Below are positions 11,517 to 19,680 of a stretch of 34,562 bases of DNA, piece by piece. Each line of letters opens with the position of its first letter. Within the stretch, counting starts at the first letter, position 1. The stretch spans positions 1-34,562 of the forward strand of contig SIAJ01000064.1 in NCBI GenBank assembly GCA_009691845.1, read 5' to 3'. Both the position numbers and the translations under genes were made by a program. The notes below the pieces were generated by a model, which made no database searches, was not told the origin of the DNA, and saw nothing but the letters and a program-made list of their open reading frames with translations. This DNA is from Gemmataceae bacterium (GTDB taxonomy: Bacteria; Planctomycetota; Planctomycetia; Gemmatales; Gemmataceae).

Positions 11517-13991
11517 TCACTTCTTCTCCACGCCCACAAGTGGCACCATCGCGGGCACGACCGGGAATTGCCCTTCGGTCACTTTGACCTGCACGCCGAC
11601 GGCAGGTAATCCTTCTGCGACGCTCTGGTCGGCCGCGTGAAGCCGTGGTTCCAGGAGCAACGATTCAAACTGGAACGCATTCGTTCGCCTGCTGGCCCAG
11701 GTCAGTTTCAAGTCGCGTTCTCCCTTCCGAAGGGCAAGTTCCGCGAAGAACGTATCGCCTGGGCAGTAAGTCAGCTTGGGATTTCCGTCGGCCGTGAATG
11801 TGTAAATCACGCTTTGCTTGTCGCGCACGGGGTCGCCGGTCAGCCGAAGGGAAAGTCGAATCGCCTCGTCGCCTTGCCGCTTTCGCAAGACGAGTGTGAG
11901 ATCGCCCATGGGTCGCACGGGAGCATTGCTCAGGGTGTCGGGGATTCGCAACTTGATTTCCTTTGGTTCGTGCTCAAAGCTCGTCTTGCGAAGAAAGGTC
12001 GCCGTGGCAAGGACTGGGTCTTCCGCTTTCGGATCAGCGAGCCTGGCTAAAAACGTGCATATTTCACGCCAATCCTTGAGTGCAGGCGACATTAGACTTT
12101 CTCCGACTCGTGCCCAGTCGGCCGGTAGCTCGGACTTCCCGGCCGTCACGGAATGCCAGCGATCCAGCACGACTCTTTGACCATCACGGTCTGACTGTGC
12201 GATCGAACGTCGCAACTGTCTTTCGATTTCTGGCCGTAAAGCGTCGGGAATCGCGGTCAATGACCATTTTGTGAAATTCGGGAAGTCGGCCTTCAATCGT
12301 TGCCAACGGACGGCGCCGAGCGAGGGAATGTCCTCGTCAGCGGCAGGGGCCGGGAATGCGAGCGGCTCTCGAAACCCATTGCCCAGCACCCCCAGTGCAG
12401 TCGCCAAATCGGAGACGTGCATGAGCCGATCTCGAGATTTGTTCCAGTCGTTTGCGGCAATGGCGACATCGTCGAAATCGGCAACGTCGGCCAGGAACGG
12501 CTCATTGCTGGGCAACGGCGACACCACTTCACTCGCCCCCAGTTTTCGAGCCGCCTGTTCCCAGTCCGCGTTGAGTTCCTTCTTCTCCAACAATTCGCCT
12601 GCCCGACTTTGCAACGTGAAATACGATTGTGTGAGCATGCCCACGGCCTCGCGAATCGCGGAGATTTCATGCTTCAGCATCCGATCTCGCTGTTGAACGG
12701 CCTCGGTCTGCTGCCATTCCGTTAGCACCGGCGCGGGAACCACCAACTTCGACAATCGCGTCTCGGTTTGCGTTAACTCTCCTAACGAGCGTGCTCGACT
12801 AGGTGGCGGAATCGCGGCCAGTTCATCTCGGAAGATTGCATACGCTTGGCCCTCCTCCAATCGATTGCGAACCAGATTCCGAAGCGATTCCGGTAACTCA
12901 ACGAACTGCGAATGTACCTGAATCTCCTGCCATTGCTTAAGGCGACGATCCAAGTTCGGGCCGAGTCTCGTGGCGGCCGTCTCTCCTTCGGAGGCCTTCA
13001 AAGCCTCAGCGCGGTCCGCGAGCGTGTACTGCATCGTCCGTTCGGGCGTCAGCAACAGCAGAGCTGCGACTGCGATCAGGATCGACAGAAATCCGCCAGC
13101 ACCAGCCACCATCCGGTTCACCCTTTTCCGCGACCGAGCACCACGTTCGCGGAAGGCGCTGGCTTCCGCGAAGGCCGAGTGAAACAACTCGGCCACGCCG
13201 TAGGGCTCACGAGGTTGTGGCGGCACATCCGTCAGCGAGGGTCGCCGAATGGCCGTGGCACGTACTTCCAGATCGAGCGTGCCAAATGCCAATTGTCCGT
13301 GCTGGACACCGTGGCCGGCGAGGAACGTCTTGAACTTCTCCATGACTTCATGCTTGCGTTCGGCGATGCGGGCTTCCCACATCGAATGGCTAATGGTGCC
13401 ATCGCGAGTCAGCAGGTCGCACTTGGTGAGCACGAGATAAACCGGCAGACCACCCACAGCCTGTTCCTTGCTGCGATGGCCTTCAAAGAAGCGAAGGAAT
13501 CGCAGAAACTCGCGAAAATCGTCCTCGATCTGCGCGTGCGGGGCCGATGCGTCCACGACGAGAATCAAGCCATCGGCATTCAGGACAGCCCCCGCCAGCG
13601 TTCCTTCGCGATCCTCCATCGCCCGCTTTTGCGTCAGCAACTCGTTCGCGGCCCGGCCATCACAATCGTAAAGCACCGCTGGCACCGAGGGCTGGCCATA
13701 AGGGCTGAATCGCACCGAGTACGGCACAATCTCTTGCTGTGTTTCCGTTTGCCGATCTTCGTAAAGCTTCTTGCGCAGCTCCTCCAGGCCGTGAGCGGGA
13801 TCGTTGAGATGGCCGCGAAGAGCCCGTGCCTGCGTCTCGGCCGCTTGAGCCAGCGCACCAAGCAGCGAAGACTTTCCCGCGTCCGGCATGCCGAACAACA
13901 CAAGTCGAAGCGCACCGGTATCGACAGGGGAGGGGGGCGGCGGCAAGGGAGACAGTGCCGACATGGATCGAGTCGCCTCCGGCAACGTCAC
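11517..13991 (-). CDS. GTPase with transmembrane segment and large C-terminal region
   Basis: 824 residues. After a proline-rich start it has a small GTPase domain: P-loop GMPDAGKSS (34-42), Walker B/G3 DCDG (109-112) and G4 TKCD (189-192). One transmembrane helix follows at about 295-315 (a run of Ile, Ala and Leu ending LLLLTP), then about 500 residues that are mainly helical up to about 620 and beta-rich near the end. The large C-terminal part is therefore probably outside the cytoplasm and the GTPase inside, an order reminiscent of TssM/IcmF or SRP receptor beta, although I see no other type VI genes. The start GTG at 13991 overlaps the stop of the preceding gene (GTGA), so translation is probably coupled. 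It is the last gene of the ExbD-like unit. Confidence 0.78.
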   Translation of the reverse strand: MTLPEATRSMSALSPLPPPPSPVDTGALRLVLFGMPDAGKSSLLGALAQAAETQARALRGHLNDPAHGLEELRKKLYEDRQTETQQEIVPYSVRFSPYGQPSVPAVLYDCDGRAANELLTQKRAMEDREGTLAGAVLNADGLILVVDASAPHAQIEDDFREFLRFLRFFEGHRSKEQAVGGLPVYLVLTKCDLLTRDGTISHSMWEARIAERKHEVMEKFKTFLAGHGVQHGQLAFGTLDLEVRATAIRRPSLTDVPPQPREPYGVAELFHSAFAEASAFRERGARSRKRVNRMVAGAGGFLSILIAVAALLLLTPERTMQYTLADRAEALKASEGETAATRLGPNLDRRLKQWQEIQVHSQFVELPESLRNLVRNRLEEGQAYAIFRDELAAIPPPSRARSLGELTQTETRLSKLVVPAPVLTEWQQTEAVQQRDRMLKHEISAIREAVGMLTQSYFTLQSRAGELLEKKELNADWEQAARKLGASEVVSPLPSNEPFLADVADFDDVAIAANDWNKSRDRLMHVSDLATALGVLGNGFREPLAFPAPAADEDIPSLGAVRWQRLKADFPNFTKWSLTAIPDALRPEIERQLRRSIAQSDRDGQRVVLDRWHSVTAGKSELPADWARVGESLMSPALKDWREICTFLARLADPKAEDPVLATATFLRKTSFEHEPKEIKLRIPDTLSNAPVRPMGDLTLVLRKRQGDEAIRLSLRLTGDPVRDKQSVIYTFTADGNPKLTYCPGDTFFAELALRKGERDLKLTWASRRTNAFQFESLLLEPRLHAADQSVAEGLPAVGVQVKVTEGQFPVVPAMVPLVGVEKK

Positions 13992-14635
13992 TTAGATAAA
14001 GGCTTGTTGATCCGTTTGTGATCCGGGATCAAACCGATGTGGCGAGCGTAGTCTTGAAATCCCTTAAGGTCCGGGTGCCCGTCCGCCGTGCTGTCGTCGT
14101 AGATCATGAGATAAACGTTCTTCAACTCGCTGCGATTGGAACCCTTCCATGCGTCGAGTTTCTTCTTGGCGTCGGCCAGGCCAAGGCCCTCCGTCTCCAT
14201 TGGGAAACGAAAAATGTTTGGGAAGGCAGCCGGCGAAAGCACAGTCACGTTCAGTTCGCTGCCCGAAATGGGCTCGTCCACTTTGGGAGCCGGCACAACT
14301 TTTTCGGGCGTTTTCGCCTCCTTGCGCGGCTCTGGAAGTTGCTTTTGCTCACCGCCCCCCTCTCCGCCGGGATTCGCTCCACCCGTTCCGCCAAATCCCC
14401 AGCCACCGTCGCCAAAAACCATCAGCCCGACCAGGATCGCAGCGATGATCCCGCCGATGACTCGCAGCGCCCGCTCGACAAGGGCAGGCAATCGTTTGTT
14501 CGCAGTGAACTTGGAGATCAACCGCAACACGAGGTGAGTGACGACGTACCCAAGTAGAAATCCCCCGGCTATCGCCAGGAAATTCATGACGATGCGTCCG
14601 GTGTTCACCTCGCCGTCGGCAAAGACAGGTCCCAC
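13988..14635 (-). CDS. Two-helix membrane protein in ExbD-like/GTPase operon
   Basis: 215 residues, no family recognised. It has two transmembrane helices (about 17-40 and 59-76) separated by a basic loop, then a glycine-rich linker at about 77-95, a charged Pro/Lys/Glu stretch and a folded C-terminal domain of about 95 residues. The basic loop suggests it is cytosolic, with both ends outside. The GTG at 14635 has AGAGG upstream and follows the ExbD-like stop by 22 bases; an alternative ATG at 14587 would begin at the first helix. Its stop overlaps the GTG of the GTPase gene. The tight packing suggests the three products act together in the inner membrane. Confidence 0.72.
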   Translation of the reverse strand: MGPVFADGEVNTGRIVMNFLAIAGGFLLGYVVTHLVLRLISKFTANKRLPALVERALRVIGGIIAAILVGLMVFGDGGWGFGGTGGANPGGEGGGEQKQLPEPRKEAKTPEKVVPAPKVDEPISGSELNVTVLSPAAFPNIFRFPMETEGLGLADAKKKLDAWKGSNRSELKNVYLMIYDDSTADGHPDLKGFQDYARHIGLIPDHKRINKPLSK

Positions 14636-14657
14636 TGCGTGGCCTCTGAATTAAAAT

Positions 14658-15182
14658 CTAAGGAGTAGTATAGATTAGAAACTCTACGCCCTCGAACCAT
14701 CGAAGATGCTTTTCGTCTTCGGTCTTCTCCGCACCCTCTCGAGGATAGATAATGAGGAAGAACGGTACCTTGGTGCCGCTTGCCCGCCGGTGTATGTCGA
14801 TGAGATTCGTTGCCTCGGCATCCGTCGTGACGGGAATCCTCTCGCTATCCTGAAAGTAAAAGAGCTTGCGTTTACTCTTCGGATCCATGGGGTCCACCCG
14901 CTCAAATCTTACCTCCTTGATGCTGCGACTTTGAGCTAGATTTCCAGGCACCAATTTGAGTCGTTCAACCTCGCGCCGAGCCTTCTCCAACTCGGCCTGG
15001 AGTTGCTTCACGTCTTTCGGCAGTTCGTCCTTGGGCTTCTCTTTCACCTTGGCATTGGCGTCAGTTTCCGTTTCGCCGGTGCTGACGAAGGGCATGAGCA
15101 GGAAGATGCAGAAAAGCAGAATGAGCACGTCGATCAACGGGACAAAGAAATACGTGACACTTCGCTTGGGACGCACGATCAT
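14658..15182 (-). CDS. ExbD/TolR-like membrane protein
   Basis: 174 residues with one N-terminal transmembrane helix (about 12-32). It carries the ExbD/TolR-like pattern PLIDVLILLFCIFLLMP, in which the Asp matches the proton-path residue of ExbD. After the helix comes a charged, probably coiled-coil segment (about 50-75) and a globular periplasmic domain ending in FEGVEFLIYTTP. It is longer than ordinary ExbD (about 140), and no ExbB/TolQ partner is in the window. I chose the ATG at 15182; an earlier in-frame start at 15203 would put seven extra residues before the basic stretch. It begins a three-gene minus-strand unit with the membrane protein and GTPase, and it is divergent from the small lipoprotein gene. 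Confidence 0.7.
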   Translation of the reverse strand: MIVRPKRSVTYFFVPLIDVLILLFCIFLLMPFVSTGETETDANAKVKEKPKDELPKDVKQLQAELEKARREVERLKLVPGNLAQSRSIKEVRFERVDPMDPKSKRKLFYFQDSERIPVTTDAEATNLIDIHRRASGTKVPFFLIIYPREGAEKTEDEKHLRWFEGVEFLIYTTP

Positions 15183-15311
15183 GGGACGGCCTGCATTACG
15201 CAAAACAATAATGATTCACTTTGTGGAAGCTACGCAAATTGTTGGGTTCCGACAATGTAGCGAAGCTTGGTTTCGGCCTTGCGAGGGGGAGGGAACTTCG
15301 GTATTCGCTCG

Positions 15312-15599
15312 ATGATGAGGCGATTTCTCGCGTTGAGCGTTCTGTTCGCGGCCGGGTGCAGCACTGCCCCGATTGCGGATTTTCTCGACTACACTGTCCC
15401 CGGTAGGCCACCGGGTGGCTCGCGTGAACCGACCGCGGCACCTGGTCCGCGTATACCGGTCGACCCGTTCCCTCCATCAAACGAAAGATTTGGAGCACCG
15501 CCGCTTCCGCCTGTACCCGCCGGATCGTCGCCGAACAAAGATTGGGATGACGGAGACAAGCGTCCGGCCCGGCTGCAGCCGAAGCCGGCTGACTACTAA
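15312..15599 (+). CDS. Small proline-rich lipoprotein
   Basis: 95 residues. Start at one of two adjacent ATG codons (15312, 15315), then MRRFLALSVLFAAGC, a clean lipoprotein signal with lipobox FAAGC. The mature part is short, rich in Pro, Gly, Asp and Arg, and probably unstructured. It lies between the two minus-strand GTPase units but on the opposite strand, divergent from the ExbD-like gene. I recognise no family. The clear lipobox and plausible stop make it a real gene despite its length; a function in the envelope is inferred from location only. Confidence 0.65.
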   Translation: MMRRFLALSVLFAAGCSTAPIADFLDYTVPGRPPGGSREPTAAPGPRIPVDPFPPSNERFGAPPLPPVPAGSSPNKDWDDGDKRPARLQPKPADY

Positions 15600-15621
15600 T
15601 CCACTTCGTTTCCCGATAGTA

Positions 15622-15644
15622 GTCCGCACACTCCGTGTGCGGAC
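15622..15644. terminator. Strong hairpin between convergent genes
   Basis: Perfect 9-bp arms GTCCGCACA (15622-15630) and TGTGCGGAC (15636-15644) with loop CTCCG. It lies between the stop of the lipoprotein gene (15599, plus) and the stop of a GTPase gene (15647, minus), so it may serve both as a bidirectional terminator. No T-run is next to it. The sequence also looks like a dispersed repeat unit. Confidence 0.6.
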
Positions 15645-15646
15645 AG

Positions 15647-17473
15647 TCAATTCCCGTACAAGCTCGATACGTTAACCTCGGTTTGCCTCGCTTCGAGCCA
15701 GGTTCGCACTTCACGCACAGTCTTCAAGAGATCGTCCACTTTCGTGCGTTCGTGAAGAAGTGCTTCCGCGGTTTGGCCGGGAATTGAGCCGTAAACAGAC
15801 GCGAGTTCGCTTTCCAATCTCGTAACCAGTTGTCGATGAAAATCGTCCCGGACCGCCGACCAGCGGACGGGGAGTAGAACGGCCGAGAGAAGTTGCAGCA
15901 GAATCAGCACCACGAGAGTCAACGCGAAAGGAAGGAACAGATCGATCATGGAGACGTGATAAGTCGAGTCCATGAAGTACTTCCACAGCAGCAGCAGGAA
16001 CGCACTCACGAGCACCAGTTCCGGCAGGAAGTTCGAAAGCGTGACCAGCACCACCTGAACCACTTTGCGAATACCTTTGGGATGGGTCCGGTTTCTCTCC
16101 ACCTCCGCGAGGGCCTCAATCAAGGCTCGATCATAGCGAACATGCCAGTCGGCACGGGCGGCCTCGTTGGTCGGGCCATTGAGAAGTGCAATCGGAAACT
16201 TCTGGCGATCGGCTTCCACGAGGAGGCGATTCACCAGTGCACCCGCACGTTGATTCAGAACCTTTTCGCCAGCCACACGGGTACACTCATGGGCGAACGC
16301 CGCCAGGTTCCAATTCGCGGGCGTTTCGACCTTCTGCTCCATTCGCGGCATCATCGGGATTCGATCTCGCAACGATGTGCCCGCGTATCGCAGCTTGGTG
16401 GCGAGTTTCAGATAACCAGCCATCAAGCCGCGAAATTTCTGTTGGCCCTCCACACGAAAGTGATGCTCGATCTCGGCGGAAAACGGTTCCAGGGTACTCA
16501 CAAGCACGTCGCCGCAGGCACCGGCCTCTTCGCGAAGCAGATTCTCCCAAGAGGCCTTCGTCCGCTCGGCCTCCGCCGTGAGATCGCTTGGTCGCACTTG
16601 CTCGATGCCCGAATCCAGTTGAGCGAGCAACTGGCCGACACCGCGTGCCTTGACTGCCTCGATTTCCATCCGCGTCAGGCCGAGTTCCAGCCAGTTCCGC
16701 AATACCAGAAATTGCTCGCCTTCCGGGATATTTCCGGGCGTCGTTCCAGGAGGAATATCGATCCACGCCTGGGCCATCGTGCGAAACAGGTGCGGCTTCT
16801 CAAAACCCTCTTTCTCAAGATCGTCGAGCAAATCCTCGTCCGGCCGCCTACCGGTCGCGCCGGGATGTAGGCAGCGGTCCCACTTATTCAGCACAAATGC
16901 GAACGCCCGACGTTGCCGTTGCTCCATGAACAAGTCCCAACCGAGCTGGTCGTGGTATTTTTCTTGTGAACCCACGTAAAGCACGATGTCCGCGACCGGC
17001 AACAAGGCCTTCAGCTTGTCACGATTGGCGATGTCGTTGCTGTCGAGGTCGGGGGTATCGACGATGATTTTTTGCAAAAGCGTGGCACGATCATGCGGGA
17101 CCAGCCGGCAATGACGAAGTGCGGGGTCAAAATGCTCGGGCTTCAACGATTCGTGGTAGTAGACAACCGGATCGCGGGTCGTGGGTCTTGTGAACGACGC
17201 TTGAGCGACGGCCCCGCCAGCCAGTGCGTTCAGGAGCGTCGATTTGCCGACACCCGTGCCGCCCATGAGCATGATGGTAAGCACCGGCCGTTCAACACCC
17301 AGTGCGTCCGATTGGCGATGCAGATCGTTGCACATGCCCTCCAGACTCGCCCGTGCGATCATCGGCAACGGCTGAATGTGAATGCCGTCCAGCCAGCCAC
17401 GCACGTCGTGATCCAGCGCGTGCAACAGGGGGGAGAGCGTGCGGAGAAGTGGTTCCGGGGTGGCTTCGGTCAT
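15647..17473 (-). CDS. Dynamin-like GTPase, second of a pair
   Basis: 608 residues. GTPase motifs: P-loop GGTGVGKST (71-79), switch-I-like TRPTTRDPV (about 95-103), G3 DTPD (139-142, where Gly is usual) and G4 NKWD (196-199). A long helical region follows, then two hydrophobic segments at about 455-530 (SNFLPELVLVSAFLLLLWKY and another ending in LLQLLSAVLLPV), and a C-terminal helical tail. This order, GTPase, helical stalk, membrane insertion near the C-terminus, is that of bacterial dynamin-like proteins and YfjP/HSR1 relatives. The ATG at 17473 overlaps the stop of the upstream GTPase as ATGA, so the two are made together and probably form a heteromer. Cytosolic face of the membrane is inferred. 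Confidence 0.8.
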   Translation of the reverse strand: MTEATPEPLLRTLSPLLHALDHDVRGWLDGIHIQPLPMIARASLEGMCNDLHRQSDALGVERPVLTIMLMGGTGVGKSTLLNALAGGAVAQASFTRPTTRDPVVYYHESLKPEHFDPALRHCRLVPHDRATLLQKIIVDTPDLDSNDIANRDKLKALLPVADIVLYVGSQEKYHDQLGWDLFMEQRQRRAFAFVLNKWDRCLHPGATGRRPDEDLLDDLEKEGFEKPHLFRTMAQAWIDIPPGTTPGNIPEGEQFLVLRNWLELGLTRMEIEAVKARGVGQLLAQLDSGIEQVRPSDLTAEAERTKASWENLLREEAGACGDVLVSTLEPFSAEIEHHFRVEGQQKFRGLMAGYLKLATKLRYAGTSLRDRIPMMPRMEQKVETPANWNLAAFAHECTRVAGEKVLNQRAGALVNRLLVEADRQKFPIALLNGPTNEAARADWHVRYDRALIEALAEVERNRTHPKGIRKVVQVVLVTLSNFLPELVLVSAFLLLLWKYFMDSTYHVSMIDLFLPFALTLVVLILLQLLSAVLLPVRWSAVRDDFHRQLVTRLESELASVYGSIPGQTAEALLHERTKVDDLLKTVREVRTWLEARQTEVNVSSLYGN

Positions 17474-19254
17474 GATCGGAGTCGCGGCTCGGCGAGGTCC
17501 TTGATCTTGGCAATCGTCTCCGGCACACGCCGAAGTGCCACCTGCAATTTTTCGTAGGCCGATCCGCCCGTGGCCGGCCACACCGTCAACCATTCGGCCA
17601 ATGGACTAGAAACCGTCTGCGAAACGATCGTCATCTTACGAGAACGGATGGCGGAGCGTTTGGCTTCGACGAATTGCCGCACGATCAGTTCGACCACTTG
17701 ATGGAACGAGGACACGAAAATCGGAATCACGATCAGTGTGTACCACTGAAAGCCTCCTGCCCAAATCGCGAGGCCAATCGCCAGTGCGTCCAGGAACAAT
17801 TTGACCCCACGCAGGACGATCAAACCGGCCGGGTTCTTCTCAAGACCAGCCGTCACGCCACGCGCGGCTGCCTCGATCTCGTCGGCCGAACTGACCTGGA
17901 AGGATCGCAACAGTCCCTGAAACTGTTTCGTGGCCGTATCACCCAGGCCTGAATTAAAACCTGTCGCAACGTGCTTCCACAACGCATGCTCATCGGCATG
18001 ACGAATGGACTCGGCACGCAGTTGATCCATCCAGGCCCGGAAGGCCCCTTCGAGAACCTGGGCTTCGCCGATGTTCACGGCCGGCGGGCGAATCAGGGCT
18101 TTCACGATCACCGATCGCAATGCCCGATAGGGCAGGCGCAGGCCCCACATGACCATCGCGAAACCACGGCCCGCTCCGGGAAGCTCGATCAAATTCAGCA
18201 GGCGTTCGCGGGCTTCGTCGAACCGGCGAAAGCCTTCGCCATCCAAAAACTCGCCCCGATACCGTGCGTCGAAATGTTGGCGTGAATAGCGAATCATCGC
18301 CTTCCAGGCTTCGAGAGCATTGAGGTCCTTACGGGCCACCTCCAGCAAATCGCCTCCGGCCGTCGAGAGATACTGCAACGCATGATCGACCGCCCGCTTG
18401 CGGGCGGTGGCCGCGTCGGTTAGCACCATCACCTGATTGATGAGCGGAATTCGATGAGCGATCGCCTTGCGAGCCGGGTCGGCCAACTGATCGAGCGCGA
18501 GAAACGGCACGGCCAACACGGGAACGGCCGGTTTGCCCGAAGGGGCTTTCGGCAATCGGCTCAGGATTTCACGTTCGAAGTGCTCGATGAGTTGCCGTGA
18601 ATTTGTCTCGTGCATCTTGGTGAGGACGACCACGAGTGCCTTGCCGGAACGCACCAGCATATGCAGAAACTGCGTGGGCACTTCGTCGTTGTAGCGCTCA
18701 TCGGACGCAACGTAGACGATCACATCCGCCAGGCCCGTGACTTCGATAAGCCGGGCGAGATACCCTCCGGCAGCCCAGGTTGTCATGTCGGGACAATCCC
18801 AGATCACGACGTCGCCCAGGGCCGTCGGCTCAACCCGGCGAACCTGATAAACGTCCTCATCTAGGTTCGCTGGGCTGGGAACTTCGAGCTTGCGAAGCGA
18901 TCCAAGGAAGCCAAGATGCCCTGTCCAGGTCGTCGAAGAATTCGCTGGAATGTAGGCCGTGGGATGTCGAGTGTAACCGGCCTGGGGGTTCGCCTCCGCG
19001 ACCTTGTCCCCGACCAGGAAATTCACGATTGTGCTCTTGCCCGCACCAGCCCCGCCGACGACGGCGATGTGCAAAGGGGTCTTCGCTTCGTTTTCGAGGA
19101 ACGGCCCGACGGAATTGCGGACCAGGGCACCTGCGAGCCGCAGTTGACTCGCTTCCTTGGACAGGGCGGGCTGCCGTCGGCAATGATCTTCCAGCCAGGA
19201 AAGATCGCTTGCCAGAATGCTGACAAGTTGACGATGATCGGCAGGGTCGCCCAT
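17470..19254 (-). CDS. Dynamin-like GTPase, first of a pair
   Basis: 594 residues with P-loop GGAGAGKST (67-75), switch-I-like TRHPTAY (about 95-101), G3 DCPD (153-156) and a G4 position reading TKMH (212-215), where TKxD or NKxD is expected. A helical region follows, then a hydrophobic segment at about 490-535 (LFLDALAIGLAIWAGGFQWY and TLIVIPIFV), and a short tail. The layout matches the next gene and bacterial dynamin-like proteins. The G4 Asp that reads guanine is replaced by His, so nucleotide specificity or activity may differ from the partner. Its stop overlaps the partner start (ATGA). It opens a two-gene unit; the gap upstream holds an inverted repeat. Confidence 0.8.
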   Translation of the reverse strand: MGDPADHRQLVSILASDLSWLEDHCRRQPALSKEASQLRLAGALVRNSVGPFLENEAKTPLHIAVVGGAGAGKSTIVNFLVGDKVAEANPQAGYTRHPTAYIPANSSTTWTGHLGFLGSLRKLEVPSPANLDEDVYQVRRVEPTALGDVVIWDCPDMTTWAAGGYLARLIEVTGLADVIVYVASDERYNDEVPTQFLHMLVRSGKALVVVLTKMHETNSRQLIEHFEREILSRLPKAPSGKPAVPVLAVPFLALDQLADPARKAIAHRIPLINQVMVLTDAATARKRAVDHALQYLSTAGGDLLEVARKDLNALEAWKAMIRYSRQHFDARYRGEFLDGEGFRRFDEARERLLNLIELPGAGRGFAMVMWGLRLPYRALRSVIVKALIRPPAVNIGEAQVLEGAFRAWMDQLRAESIRHADEHALWKHVATGFNSGLGDTATKQFQGLLRSFQVSSADEIEAAARGVTAGLEKNPAGLIVLRGVKLFLDALAIGLAIWAGGFQWYTLIVIPIFVSSFHQVVELIVRQFVEAKRSAIRSRKMTIVSQTVSSPLAEWLTVWPATGGSAYEKLQVALRRVPETIAKIKDLAEPRLRS

Positions 19255-19680
19255 TCACACACTCCGAAGTTCGCTCCCATACCGTTCTATGGCATCAAGT
19301 CCTACGCGAACCGCCGAAATTCGGGTTACATTCTTGGATTTCTCACCACGGATTTCACGGATTTACACGGATCAGAAAGCCACAATGCCCTGTATTTCTC
19401 CGTGTAAATCCGTGAAATCCATGGTTAAAAAAATGCCTTTCGTCTTCGCAGAACAAATCTGAAGAAAATTAGCAAAGTCGTGTTCACTTTTGCTTCGACG
19501 GCGCTATTACCTATGTGGCCTCGGAAACGTGGGAGGGCAAACTCGCCCGAGATGTCCGCGTCCTGAAAAGTTGTTTCTTCGCAAAGCAAAGACGAATGCC
19601 TGAATGTCGCCGGTTTTGATTCTCGCATTCACACCAACGACCGGATACCATTCTGGTTGTAATGCCAATGGAGGTTGCCC
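19255..19680. other. Intergenic region with inverted repeat, no gene seen
   Basis: A 426-base gap between divergent genes. Apart from the inverted repeat at 19345-19425 I see no convincing coding frame. A GGAGG at 19670-19674 precedes the ATG of the dehydrogenase at 19681 by six bases. Promoters of both flanking genes must lie here, but no confident -35/-10 pair could be picked. Confidence 0.6.
19345..19425. repeat. 27-bp inverted repeat, 26/27 matched
   Basis: The left arm (19345-19371) begins ACCACGGATTTCACGG and the reverse complement of the right arm (19399-19425) begins ACCATGGATTTCACGG. The arms differ at one base and are separated by 27 bases. Within each arm the word ACGGATTT/CACGGATTTACACGGA is itself semi-repetitive. 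It lies in the gap between divergent genes. I recall this wording as a dispersed intergenic repeat in several bacterial phyla. Confidence 0.85.

Noticed and set aside
12912..14021. Plus-strand frame of 369 codons
   Set aside because: Antisense to the GTPase with P-loop and membrane helix; no motif.
11517..15182. Type VI secretion (TssM/IcmF) locus
   Set aside because: Only the GTPase-then-membrane-helix order resembles TssM; no other type VI component is present.
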